Assembly (NCBI RefSeq): GCF_902459585.1
Contig: NZ_CABPSC010000001.1
Coordinates: 600,053 to 664,052 of the forward strand
Source of the DNA: Pandoraea nosoerga
Lineage (GTDB): Bacteria > Pseudomonadota > Gammaproteobacteria > Burkholderiales > Burkholderiaceae
Length of the DNA: 64,000 nucleotides
Direction of reading: 5' to 3'
Below the pieces are notes generated by a model. It saw nothing but the letters and a program-made list of their open reading frames with translations, did not search any database and was not told where the DNA came from. Positions 18,142 to 25,744 of this stretch are shown piece by piece (positions within the stretch are counted from its first letter, which is position 1; every line of letters begins with the position of its first letter). Both the position numbers and the translations under genes were made by a program.

Positions 18142-19527
18142 TTACGTCGGATGCTGCATCGTCGGCGCGAGCACGCGCAGTTCGTCGAGCAATTGCTCGG
18201 CGGCCGGCGAGAGCAGGCCGTCGCGGCGTGTTGCCACACCGATGGCGCGGCGCGCGTGCTGCAGTGTCACCGGCACCACGGCGAGCTCGCCCGTGCGCAG
18301 CTCCGAGGTGATCTGCACCGGCGAGAGCAGCGCGAGCCTGTCGCTCGAGGACAACAGGCCGCGCACCACCGGCGAACTGCTCGCCTGCACCTGCGTTTGC
18401 GGCAGCGGCAGACCCTCGGCCTGGAACACGCGCTCGAACACGCCGCGCGCGGGCGTGCACGGCAGCGGGCTCACCCAGCCGTACTCCAGCAGCTCGGCGA
18501 GCGTGGGCGAGCGGCCCCGCGACAGGCATGGGTGATCCGCGCGCGCGACGACCGAGAGGTGGTCCTCGAACAGCGCTTCCTGACGAATGTCCGCCGGCAC
18601 GTCGTTCGCGCGCAACGCGCCGACGATCATGTCCACGTCTGCCTGGCGCAGTTGGCGAACGAGCGCCTCATAGGTGCCGTCGACCACGGTGACGGTGAGA
18701 TACGGCGACTTGTGCAGCAGGCTGTCGATGGCCTTCGGCAGAAGAAAGCCGCTCGAGAGCGGCAGCGCTGCCACGATCACCGTGCCTTGCTGGCGGCCGC
18801 CGAAAGGCGCGAGCTCGTCTTCGGCGATTGCGAGTTCGGCCAGTGCGCGCTTGACCGGCCCGAGCAGGGCCATCGCTTCGTCGGTCAGACGCGTGCCGCG
18901 CGGTGTGCGCCGGAACAGCTTGATGCCGATGAGGTCCTCGAGCTGATCGAGATTGCGCTGGATCGTCGGCTGCGAGCACTGCAGCCGACTCGCGGCGAGC
19001 GGCCCGCTGCCGAGTTCCGCCACGGCGATGAAGCTCGTGAGCTGCTGCGGGGCGACCACGGCGGCAAAGCGACTCGCGGCGCGCGCGCCGCCATCGGACT
19101 GCGAGGCCGTCGCCGCAAACGCTTCGCGGTAGCCGTTGGCGAGCTCGGCAAGCGCGCGCGTGGCGCGCACGCCGAGGCGCTGGCCGGCGGCATTCGGGAT
19201 CAGGCCGCGGGCGCTGCGATGAAAGAGCGGAAAGCCCAGTTCCGTCTCGATGTCGGTGATCGATCGCGCAACGGCCGACTGCGAGAGGTGCAGCATGCGC
19301 GCCGCGCGCGCGACCGACTCGCATTCGAGCACGGCGACCATGGCGCGCAGGCCGCGCAGCTTGCGGCACAGCAGCGTGGCGTCGTTGTTCTGCGGCGCGC
19401 GGCTCCATGTGCCGCGCTCGTGACAGCCGAGCCGGGCCGCGGATGCCGGCGACGCCCCCGACGCGGCCGTGCTCGCGGCCGGCGCCGGCGTGGCGGTGGT
19501 GAAGCTCACGGACGTGTCGATCGACAT
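18142..19527 (-). CDS. LysR-type regulator with two tandem winged-HTH domains
   Basis: A regulator of 461 residues, far longer than the usual 300. After a low-complexity N-terminal tail, a first LysR winged helix lies at about residues 52-112 (RAMVAVLECESVARAARMLH, then LSQSAVARSITDIETELG and LFHRSARG). A second follows at about 162-222 (LTSFIAVAELGSGPLAASRL, then CSQPTIQRNLDQLEDLIG and LFRRTPRG). A single effector-binding domain (about 245-455) comes last. It is co-directional with ligB-ligA. The ATG at 19527 has GGAGG eleven bases upstream; an in-frame GTG at 19554 that overlaps the ligA stop codon as GTGA is the alternative start. It probably controls the lig and liv-gal genes. Confidence 0.85.
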   Translation of the reverse strand: MSIDTSVSFTTATPAPAASTAASGASPASAARLGCHERGTWSRAPQNNDATLLCRKLRGLRAMVAVLECESVARAARMLHLSQSAVARSITDIETELGFPLFHRSARGLIPNAAGQRLGVRATRALAELANGYREAFAATASQSDGGARAASRFAAVVAPQQLTSFIAVAELGSGPLAASRLQCSQPTIQRNLDQLEDLIGIKLFRRTPRGTRLTDEAMALLGPVKRALAELAIAEDELAPFGGRQQGTVIVAALPLSSGFLLPKAIDSLLHKSPYLTVTVVDGTYEALVRQLRQADVDMIVGALRANDVPADIRQEALFEDHLSVVARADHPCLSRGRSPTLAELLEYGWVSPLPCTPARGVFERVFQAEGLPLPQTQVQASSSPVVRGLLSSSDRLALLSPVQITSELRTGELAVVPVTLQHARRAIGVATRRDGLLSPAAEQLLDELRVLAPTMQHPT

Positions 19528-19550
19528 GCGATGGATGGCCTCCGGTGCGC

Positions 19551-19910
19551 TCACCGCATGGTCGGCACGCGCCGGGTTGCCATGAACTCGTCGAACGTCT
19601 CGCCGCGCATGAGCGCATACACTTCGAGATTGGTCTTGCGCACCACGCGCGCGAACTTCTCCAGCACGAAGAAATTCACGCCGTGGCGCACGAGGCCGAG
19701 CCAGTCCTGCGCCTGCACCATTGCCTGCTCTTTGGCCGTGAGGCCGGCCTGCGTCATGGCGGCAACGGGGTCGGCGAGGTACGTCTCGCGATGTTCGGCG
19801 CGAATCATGTGCCAGAAGAAGCGATTGAGCGCGAGCGTGCGATTGCTCACGCGCAAATCGAACGCGTAGGTGCCGGTGATCGCCTCGATGCCTTCGAGTT
19901 GCGGGTTCAT
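19551..19910 (-). CDS. ligA: Protocatechuate 4,5-dioxygenase alpha subunit
   Basis: A 119-residue small subunit of the class III extradiol dioxygenase LigAB. The all-helical LigA fold is visible in LNRFFWHMIRAEHRETYLAD and the C-terminal NFFVLEKFARVVRKTNLEVYALMRGETFDEFM. LigA caps the active site of LigB and contributes to substrate binding. Its ATG at 19910 overlaps the ligB stop codon as ATGA. The reverse order (beta gene first) differs from Sphingobium ligAB, where ligA precedes ligB. Confidence 0.93.
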   Translation of the reverse strand: MNPQLEGIEAITGTYAFDLRVSNRTLALNRFFWHMIRAEHRETYLADPVAAMTQAGLTAKEQAMVQAQDWLGLVRHGVNFFVLEKFARVVRKTNLEVYALMRGETFDEFMATRRVPTMR

Positions 19911-20746
19911 GCGAGTTCCTCGTACAGCGCGACGGTCATGGCCGTGGTCGTCGCCAGGTAGTAGTTCAGGTGCGTGCGGCGGATGCGCGGGCTCAACGCG
20001 CCGCGCATCGACAGCCACATGATCTGCTCGACGCTCTCGGCGCCGCCGCGCCGCACATAGTCCACGTGCCTGAGTTCGGCGAGCGTCTCGGGTTGGTGCT
20101 CCAGCAGCTCGAGGAACTCGCGGTCCCACGCCTCGTCGTTGTAACCCGCGCGTTCGCCGTGAATCTGGTGCGAAAGCCCGCCCGTGCCGACGACGACCAC
20201 GCGCAGGTCCTCGGGATACGACTCGATGGCGCGACGCACCGCCTGACCGAGCCGATAGCAGCGACGGCCGGTGGGCAGCGGGTACTGCAGCACGTTGATC
20301 GCAATCGGCACCACGGTGCCCGGCCAGTCCGGCTTGTGCGGCCAGAGCAACGGCAGCGGCGAAGCGCAGCCGTGATCGATCGGCTTGTCCTGAAACACGG
20401 TGATGTCGAACTCGTCGTTCACGAGCGACTCGGCGATATGCGCCTGCAGCGCAACGTCGCCCCGGATCGGCGGCAGCGGGCGCAGGCCCGCGCCTTCGTC
20501 GGCGATCGGGAACGACTCGCCCACGCCGAGCGCGAAGGTCGGGTACATGTCGAAGAAAAACGTGGTCGCGTGGTCGTTGTAGAAAAACACCAGCACGTCG
20601 GCCTGCTTCTCGGCCAGCCACCTGGCCACCGGCTCGTAGCCCTGGAACAGCGGCGCCCACGCGGGATCCTGCTGCTTGCCCTTGTCGTATGCCACACCGA
20701 TGGTCGGCACGTGCGACGTCCCGATCCCCCCAATGATCTTTGCCAC
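19907..20746 (-). CDS. ligB: Protocatechuate 4,5-dioxygenase beta subunit
   Basis: A 279-residue catalytic subunit of the class III extradiol ring-cleavage dioxygenase. Iron ligands expected from LigB are His12 (IGTSHVP), His59 (FYNDHATT) and a Glu near 237 (RRGGAESVE); the catalytic base is His193 in GTGGLSHQIHG. It opens protocatechuate between carbons 4 and 5 to 4-carboxy-2-hydroxymuconate semialdehyde; LigAB-type enzymes can also take gallate, giving oxalomesaconate directly, and 3-O-methylgallate. With separate alpha and beta subunits it is LigAB-like rather than the fused gallate dioxygenase GalA/DesB. It is first in ligB-ligA-lysR and divergent from vanR. Confidence 0.93.
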   Translation of the reverse strand: MAKIIGGIGTSHVPTIGVAYDKGKQQDPAWAPLFQGYEPVARWLAEKQADVLVFFYNDHATTFFFDMYPTFALGVGESFPIADEGAGLRPLPPIRGDVALQAHIAESLVNDEFDITVFQDKPIDHGCASPLPLLWPHKPDWPGTVVPIAINVLQYPLPTGRRCYRLGQAVRRAIESYPEDLRVVVVGTGGLSHQIHGERAGYNDEAWDREFLELLEHQPETLAELRHVDYVRRGGAESVEQIMWLSMRGALSPRIRRTHLNYYLATTTAMTVALYEELA

Positions 20747-20840
20747 GCTTTAGTCTCCGTTTCGTGTCTCGCGATGCGCGCGCGTGGGGATAACGTCACC
20801 CCGCGGCAGCCGACGACGCCTTTGATTATGCTGGCCCGAG

Positions 20841-20868
20841 TCTATACGGGATCCCATATTCGCATAAA
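20841..20868 (-). promoter_or_regulatory. Candidate ligB promoter
   Basis: On the minus strand TTTATG (20863-20868) and TATAGA (20841-20846) are 16 bases apart, about 95-120 bases upstream of the ligB start. The first GGGATCCC operator lies almost exactly in the spacer, as expected of a site that blocks RNA polymerase. The match to the sigma-70 consensus is modest. Confidence 0.35.
20844..20859. promoter_or_regulatory. Operator 1 in the lig-van divergent region
   Basis: ATACGGGATCCCATAT is palindromic except for one pair. It shares its GGGATCCC core and AT flanks with operator 2; the centres are 53 bases apart, close to five helical turns. Likely bound by the GntR-type VanR encoded next to it. 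Confidence 0.6.
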
Positions 20869-20895
20869 GCAGGGTATTTACTGATGCGTTTTGTA

Positions 20896-20913
20896 ATTAT
20901 GGGATCCCATAAT
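20896..20913. promoter_or_regulatory. Operator 2 in the lig-van divergent region
   Basis: ATTATGGGATCCCATAAT is a perfect 18-bp palindrome, 58 bases upstream of the vanR start. Together with operator 1 it could let one dimeric repressor control both the ligB and the vanR-vanAB promoters. The VanR link is inferred from position. Confidence 0.65.
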
Positions 20914-20970
20914 GAAAAAAAGCCGGCTCTGAGGGACCGGCGCGCCTGTCCATCGAACGAAAGGAAACGC

Positions 20971-21639
20971 ATGCTGCACCCCACGCCGACCACGGTTCAA
21001 TTGCGCGAGATGATCCTCAAGGGCGAGCTCGCGCCGGGCGAGCGGCTGGCCGAAGCGAAACTTGCCGAGCAGCTCGGCGTCTCTCGCATGCCGATACGGC
21101 AGGCGCTGCCGGTGCTGGCCGAAGAAGGGCTCGTCGTGCGCGCCGGGCAGCGCGGTTATGCCGTGCGGGCGCATACGCGCGAAGAGAGCATCGAGGCGCT
21201 GCACCTGCGCGGCGCGCTCGAAGGCTACGCCGCACGGCTACTGGCCGAGAAAGGCGCCGGCGCCGAGTTGCTGGTCCGGTTGCGCGACCTGCTGGCCGAA
21301 GGCGACGCGCTGCTCGCGGGCCATACCATGACGCCGGAAGTGCAGATCGGCTACGCATCGCTCAATGCGCGCTTTCACGATCTGCTCGTGACCGGCGCAC
21401 GCAATCCGTTGCTCGAAGGCTTCATCGCGCGCTGCAACCTCGTGCCGTTCGTCGCGCCGCGCACGGTGGCCTTCGGGCACGAGGACCGGCGCCAGTACGC
21501 GGACATCATCGCGTACGCACACCGGCAGCACCACGCGATCGTCGAGGCCATTGCGGCGCGTCAGCCCGACCGGGCCGAATTCATGTGCCGCGAGCACATC
21601 GTCACACAGGAACACAGCATGGGCGCGCAACTGCTCTAG
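20971..21639 (+). CDS. vanR: GntR/FCD-family regulator VanR
   Basis: A 222-residue GntR-family repressor of the FadR/FCD subgroup. The N-terminal winged helix reads LREMILKGELAPGERLAEAKLA, then EQLGVSRMPIRQALPVLAEEG; the C-terminal FCD ligand domain carries the expected metal-site histidines (ARFHDLL, RQHHAIVEAI, CREHIVTQE). The family's VanR releases vanAB when vanillate is present. The ATG at 20971 has AAAGGAAA in front; the frame continues upstream through the operator and is rejected. The gene is divergent from ligB and upstream of vanA on the same strand, so it may control both arms. Confidence 0.87.
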   Translation: MLHPTPTTVQLREMILKGELAPGERLAEAKLAEQLGVSRMPIRQALPVLAEEGLVVRAGQRGYAVRAHTREESIEALHLRGALEGYAARLLAEKGAGAELLVRLRDLLAEGDALLAGHTMTPEVQIGYASLNARFHDLLVTGARNPLLEGFIARCNLVPFVAPRTVAFGHEDRRQYADIIAYAHRQHHAIVEAIAARQPDRAEFMCREHIVTQEHSMGAQLL

Positions 21640-21641
21640 GC

Positions 21642-21671
21642 GCCGACACGCATCGTCGGCCCCACATTTTT
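21642..21671 (+). terminator. Terminator between vanR and vanA
   Basis: GCCGAC (21642-21647) pairs with GTCGGC (21655-21660) around a seven-base loop, followed by CCCACATTTTT. It starts a few bases after the vanR stop codon, so vanAB may have its own promoter or be expressed by read-through. Confidence 0.5.
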
Positions 21672-21696
21672 CATCACCTTCCACCCCTATCGAAAC

Positions 21697-21722
21697 GAGC
21701 GCGCGCCGGGTGAGCGCGCGCC
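21697..21722. repeat. Direct repeat before the vanA ribosome-binding site
   Basis: GAGCGCGCGCC occurs at 21697-21707 and again at 21712-21722, ending one base before the AAGGAG Shine-Dalgarno sequence of vanA. It could serve an mRNA structure or a regulator; nothing more can be said. Confidence 0.4.
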
Positions 21723-21738
21723 AAGGAGACAACCGATC

Positions 21739-22797
21739 ATGTTCCTCAAAAACACCTGGTACGTGGCCTGCACGCCGGACGAGTTCGCCGACAAGCCGCT
21801 GGGCCGCAAGATCTGCAACGAAGCGATGGTCTTCTTTCGCGAGGCGAACGGCAACGTCGCCGCGCTCGAAGACTTCTGCCCGCATCGCGGCGCGGCGCTG
21901 TCGCTGGGCTTCGTGAAGGACGGCCATCTGGTGTGCGGCTATCACGGCCTGACGGTGGACGGCGGCGGCAAGTGCACGAAGATGGTCGGCCAGCGCGTGG
22001 GCGGCTTTCCGAAGACGCGCGGCTACCCGTGCGTGGAGCGCTACGGCTTCGTGTGGGTGTGGCCGGGCGACGCGTCGCTCGCCAATCCCGACGAGATTCC
22101 GCATCTGGAATGGGCGGTAAGCGACCAGTGGGCCTACGGCGGCGGTCTGTATCACATCAAGTGCGACTACCGCCTGATGATCGACAACCTGATGGATCTC
22201 ACGCACGAGACCTACGTACACGCGACGAGCATCGGCCAGGAAGAGATCGAAGAAGCGCCGCCGAAGACAACCGTCGAAGGCGACATGGTGATCACCGAGC
22301 GCCACATGGAGAACATCAAGGCGCCGCCGTTCTGGGCAAGCGCGCTGCGCGCGAACGGTCTGGACGATCAGGTGCCGTGCGATCGCTGGCAAATCTGCCG
22401 GTTCACACCGCCAAGCCACGTGATGATCGAAGTGGGCGTCGCGCACGCGGGCCATGGCGGCTACCACGCCCCCGCCGACAAGAAGGCCGGCAGCATCGTC
22501 GTCGACTTCATCACGCCCGAGACGGACGAGTCGATCTGGTACTTCTGGGGCATGGCGCGCAACTTCAAGCCGCAGGACGCCGACCTGACCGCCGCGATCA
22601 AGCGCGGCCAGGGCGGCATCTTCGCCGAAGACCAGGAAGTGCTCGAAGCGCAGCAGCGCAATCTTTCGGCATATCCGGACAAGAAGATTCTCAAGCTGAA
22701 CATTGACGCCGGCGGCGTGCAGTCGCGCAAGGTGCTCGATCGTCTGATCGAGGCCGAACGCGCGGCTTCCGGTCCGGCCGTGGAGAGCGCGGCATGA
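21739..22797 (+). CDS. vanA: Vanillate O-demethylase oxygenase subunit
   Basis: A 352-residue Rieske non-heme iron oxygenase, the catalytic part of vanillate demethylase, which turns vanillate into protocatechuate and formaldehyde. The Rieske cluster ligands are Cys47, His49, Cys66 and His69 (FCPHRG ... CGYHG). The mononuclear iron motif is NLMDLTHETYVH (His156 and His161). The whole chain closely follows known VanA proteins, including WYVACTPDEFADKPLG and LKLNIDAGGVQSR. A strong AAGGAG precedes the ATG at 21739. Its stop codon overlaps the vanB start as ATGA. Some VanA proteins also accept syringate or 3-O-methylgallate, which would suit the gallate-type genes nearby. Confidence 0.95.
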   Translation: MFLKNTWYVACTPDEFADKPLGRKICNEAMVFFREANGNVAALEDFCPHRGAALSLGFVKDGHLVCGYHGLTVDGGGKCTKMVGQRVGGFPKTRGYPCVERYGFVWVWPGDASLANPDEIPHLEWAVSDQWAYGGGLYHIKCDYRLMIDNLMDLTHETYVHATSIGQEEIEEAPPKTTVEGDMVITERHMENIKAPPFWASALRANGLDDQVPCDRWQICRFTPPSHVMIEVGVAHAGHGGYHAPADKKAGSIVVDFITPETDESIWYFWGMARNFKPQDADLTAAIKRGQGGIFAEDQEVLEAQQRNLSAYPDKKILKLNIDAGGVQSRKVLDRLIEAERAASGPAVESAA

Positions 22798-23738
22798 AGG
22801 TCAGGCTGGCGAACAGGCGCGATGTCGCGACCGACATCTGCGAATTCGAGTTCGTGAGTATCGACGGCAGTGCGCTGCCGGCATTCACGGCCGGCGCGCA
22901 CATCGACGTGCATCTCGGCGGCGCGCTCGTGCGGCAATATTCGCTGTGCAACGCACCGGGCGAGACGCACCGGTACTGTGTGGGCGTGCTGCGCGATCCG
23001 GCTTCTCGCGGCGGCTCCGTGGCAATGCATGCGCTCGCCGCGGGCGCCGAAGTCGAGATCAGCGAGCCGCGCAATCATTTCCCGCTCGCGCCGCAGGCCA
23101 CGCACAGTATTCTGCTCGCCGGCGGCATCGGCGTGACGCCGATCCTGTGCATGGCGCAGTCGCTTGCCGCGAGCGGCGCCTCCTTCGAAGTGCACTACTG
23201 CACGCGCGAACCGGCGCGCACGGCATTTCGCGATCGCTTCGCGCAGGCGGATCTCGCGGCCAGGACGCGGCTCTATTTCGACAGCGAAGGCGAGCGCGCC
23301 GATCTCGACGCCATTCTCGCGCAGCCCTCGGGCGGCAAGCATCTGTACGTGTGCGGCCCCGCCGGCTTCATCGAAGCGGTGCTCGCGCGCGCCGACGCCG
23401 CGCAGTGGCCCGAAGGCAATGTGCACCGCGAGTACTTCGCGGCACCGGCGCATGCGGATACCGACGGTGACCGGCCGTTCCAGGTGAAGCTGCATTCGAG
23501 CGGCCGCGTGATCGACGTGGCAGCCGGCGAGACCATCGTCGCCGCACTGGCCGCGCAAGGCGTGCAAGTGCAGACTTCCTGCGAGCAAGGCGTGTGCGGC
23601 ACCTGCCTCACGCGCGTGATCGACGGCACGCCGGACCATCGCGACGTGTATCTCACCGACGAAGAGCGCGCGGCCAACGACCAGATCCTGCCGTGCTGCT
23701 CGCGCAGTCGGTCGGCCATGCTGGTGCTCGACCTGTAG
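22794..23738 (+). CDS. vanB: Vanillate O-demethylase reductase subunit
   Basis: A 314-residue phthalate-dioxygenase-reductase-type protein that passes electrons from NAD(P)H through FMN and a [2Fe-2S] cluster to VanA. The FMN motif is RQYS (47-50), the nucleotide motif GGIGVTP (110-116), and the C-terminal plant-type ferredoxin has Cys263, Cys268, Cys271 and Cys301 (TSCEQGVCGTCLTR, LPCCSRS). Its ATG overlaps the vanA stop codon, so the two subunits are coupled. A strong hairpin follows the gene. Confidence 0.94.
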   Translation: MKVRLANRRDVATDICEFEFVSIDGSALPAFTAGAHIDVHLGGALVRQYSLCNAPGETHRYCVGVLRDPASRGGSVAMHALAAGAEVEISEPRNHFPLAPQATHSILLAGGIGVTPILCMAQSLAASGASFEVHYCTREPARTAFRDRFAQADLAARTRLYFDSEGERADLDAILAQPSGGKHLYVCGPAGFIEAVLARADAAQWPEGNVHREYFAAPAHADTDGDRPFQVKLHSSGRVIDVAAGETIVAALAAQGVQVQTSCEQGVCGTCLTRVIDGTPDHRDVYLTDEERAANDQILPCCSRSRSAMLVLDL

Positions 23739-23760
23739 CGCGCGCTCCCCCCGCCTGGGC

Positions 23761-23797
23761 GAGCCGCCCCGCTTCGCGTCGCGAGCGGGGCGGTCTC
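23761..23797 (+). terminator. Hairpin after vanB
   Basis: CCGCCCCGCT (23764-23773) pairs with AGCGGGGCGG (23784-23793) around TCGCGTCGCG, beginning 26 bases after the vanB stop codon. The downstream T content is weak (CTCGCTTTCG), but the stem is very stable. Confidence 0.5.
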
Positions 23798-23962
23798 GCT
23801 TTCGTCGCCGTCAGGGCATTCTGCCGAGCCCCGCCGCCAAGCGGCTCGACGAATTGCGTCAGCTGGCGGCCGGCATGAGACATCGGGTCGCGCCGGCATG
23901 TCGCATCGGCATGTCGCACCGGCTGGTGCGGCCTGCGCGCGCAAGCGGCACGGCGTGGCGCC

Positions 23963-24658
23963 TCACGGGGCGGCGACGATATGCGCGCGGTGGTACGGCG
24001 TGGCGCCGTATTCCTTCGGGCCGTGAATCGTCTCGACGCGTTCGATGCGCCACGGCACCGCTCGCGTGAAGCGCGGTCCGTCATAGGCGAAGGTATGAAA
24101 CTCGCCGTTCTCGCCGCACGCGTCGACGCTCGCCGGCAAGTCGGCCAGCAGCGCGGCGTCGTATTCGCGTCCGACGAACCCGGGGCCGAGATGGCGTCCG
24201 TCCACACACACGATCACCGCGCGATAACCCAGTGAGATGAACTCGTGCGCGAGCGTGAGCCGATCGCGTTGCCAGAGCGGCAGCACCGCCGTCATGCCGG
24301 CCGCCGCGCACACTTTTTCTTCCCAGTCGCGATGTGGCTGCAGATCGATATCGCCGAACAGGCCATGCGTGACGCCCTGTGCGCGCATGGCGCGCAACCG
24401 CGCCACGAACGCCGCTTCGTAGGTCTGCCAGCCTGCCTGTCCGACGTCGAGTGCGATGCCCAGCGCGTCGGCCTGCGCCTGCATCAGCGCTCGCGGCAAG
24501 CCGTGCGAGCGTGAGCTGTCGCCGGTCTCGTCGAACATCGCCAGCAGACGCCGCACGTCATAGTGCGGTGCGCCGCTCGCGTCGCACGACAGCGCATGAT
24601 GCAGCGCAAGGCAGGAATCCTTACCGCCGCTCCACGAAAAAAAGGCAGGGGTGGGCAT
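23963..24658 (-). CDS. DUF71 / diphthine-ammonia-ligase-like ATP-binding protein
   Basis: A 231-residue protein of the adenine-nucleotide alpha-hydrolase superfamily, DUF71 branch. The PP-loop SWSGGKDSCLALH (residues 8-20) binds ATP; the family also shows FGDIDLQPHRDWEEKVC and a C-terminal GEFHTFAYDGPRF. In eukaryotes and archaea this domain makes diphthamide; bacteria lack that target, and the bacterial role is unknown. It lies between the vanB terminator and argB and looks like a single-gene unit. Confidence 0.85.
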   Translation of the reverse strand: MPTPAFFSWSGGKDSCLALHHALSCDASGAPHYDVRRLLAMFDETGDSSRSHGLPRALMQAQADALGIALDVGQAGWQTYEAAFVARLRAMRAQGVTHGLFGDIDLQPHRDWEEKVCAAAGMTAVLPLWQRDRLTLAHEFISLGYRAVIVCVDGRHLGPGFVGREYDAALLADLPASVDACGENGEFHTFAYDGPRFTRAVPWRIERVETIHGPKEYGATPYHRAHIVAAP

Positions 24659-24772
24659 GGTCGATCGTCAGAAAGTTCGGGAAAGGGGGCGCGCGCGACG
24701 ATGGGCGCGCGCAGTGGGGGAGGGATGTGAGGATGTGGGGACGTGCATGGAGAGCACAGGCCGCAATGCAAA

Positions 24773-24792
24773 GCGGACCCCGCAGGGTCCGC
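24773..24792 (-). terminator. Probable argB terminator
   Basis: GCGGACCC (24773-24780) and GGGTCCGC (24785-24792) form an 8-bp stem with a four-base loop, 46 bases downstream of the argB stop codon on the minus strand. Only a short TTT follows. Confidence 0.45.
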
Positions 24793-24838
24793 CCATGAGC
24801 CGACGGCGATCGTCGATCGGCCGCTCGCGCCGCTGCGC

Positions 24839-25744
24839 TCAGTGCGAGCGGATCATCGTGCCGAACGGTTGCTCGGTCAGAATCTCGAGCAGCACCGAAT
24901 GTTCGATGCGGCCGTCCACGATGTGCACCGACTTCACGCCGCTCTTGGCCGCGTCGAGTGCCGACGAGATCTTCGGCAACATGCCGCCCGAGATCGTGCC
25001 GTCCGCGAACAGCTCATCGATTTCGCGCGCCGACAGATCGGTCAGCAGATTGCCGTCCTTGTCCATCACGCCCGGAATGTTGGTCATCATCACGAGCTTC
25101 TCCGCGCCGAGCACCGTCGCGAGCTTGCCGGCCACGAGGTCGGCGTTGATGTTGTACGCCTGGCCGTCTTCGCCCACGCCGATCGGCGAGATCACCGGGA
25201 TGAACGCGTCATCCTGCAGCGCGCGCACCACGGCCGGGTTGATCGACTCGACTTCGCCGACGAAACCGATGTCGAGGAACTGCCCTGCGTTCTCGCGATC
25301 CGGCATGAGCATCTTGCGTGCGTTGATGAGACCGCCGTCCTTGCCGGTGAGGCCCACGGCCTGACCGCCGTACTGGTTGATCAGCATCACGATGTCTTGC
25401 TGGACTTCGCCGCCGAGCACCCATTCGACCACTTCCATGGTGTCTTCGTCGGTCACTCGCATGCCCTGCACGAACGTGCCCTGCTTGCCGATCTTCTTGA
25501 GCGCCTGATCGATCTGCGGGCCGCCGCCATGCACCACCACCGGGTTGATGCCGACCAGCTTGAGCAGAATGACGTCGCGCGCGAAGCCCTGCTTCAGGCG
25601 CTCTTCGGTCATTGCGTTGCCGCCGTATTTGATCACCACGGTCTTGCCGTGATACTTGCGGATGTACGGCATCGCCTCGGCCAGAATTTCTGCCTTGAGA
25701 GCGGGTGCGATGTCGTCGATGGAATTCAGTGGCAGATCGGACAT
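24839..25744 (-). CDS. argB: Acetylglutamate kinase
   Basis: A 301-residue amino-acid-kinase-fold enzyme that phosphorylates N-acetylglutamate, the second step of arginine synthesis. Typical features are [10 protein letters not shown] near the N-terminus, the substrate loop [19 protein letters not shown], and the C-terminal [14 protein letters not shown] and [15 protein letters not shown]. The N-terminal helix before the core is present, as in arginine-inhibited, hexameric forms. The ATG at 25744 (MSDLPLNS) is chosen; a longer frame upstream lacks family character. Confidence 0.95.
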   Translation of the reverse strand: MSDLPLNSIDDIAPALKAEILAEAMPYIRKYHGKTVVIKYGGNAMTEERLKQGFARDVILLKLVGINPVVVHGGGPQIDQALKKIGKQGTFVQGMRVTDEDTMEVVEWVLGGEVQQDIVMLINQYGGQAVGLTGKDGGLINARKMLMPDRENAGQFLDIGFVGEVESINPAVVRALQDDAFIPVISPIGVGEDGQAYNINADLVAGKLATVLGAEKLVMMTNIPGVMDKDGNLLTDLSAREIDELFADGTISGGMLPKISSALDAAKSGVKSVHIVDGRIEHSVLLEILTEQPFGTMIRSH

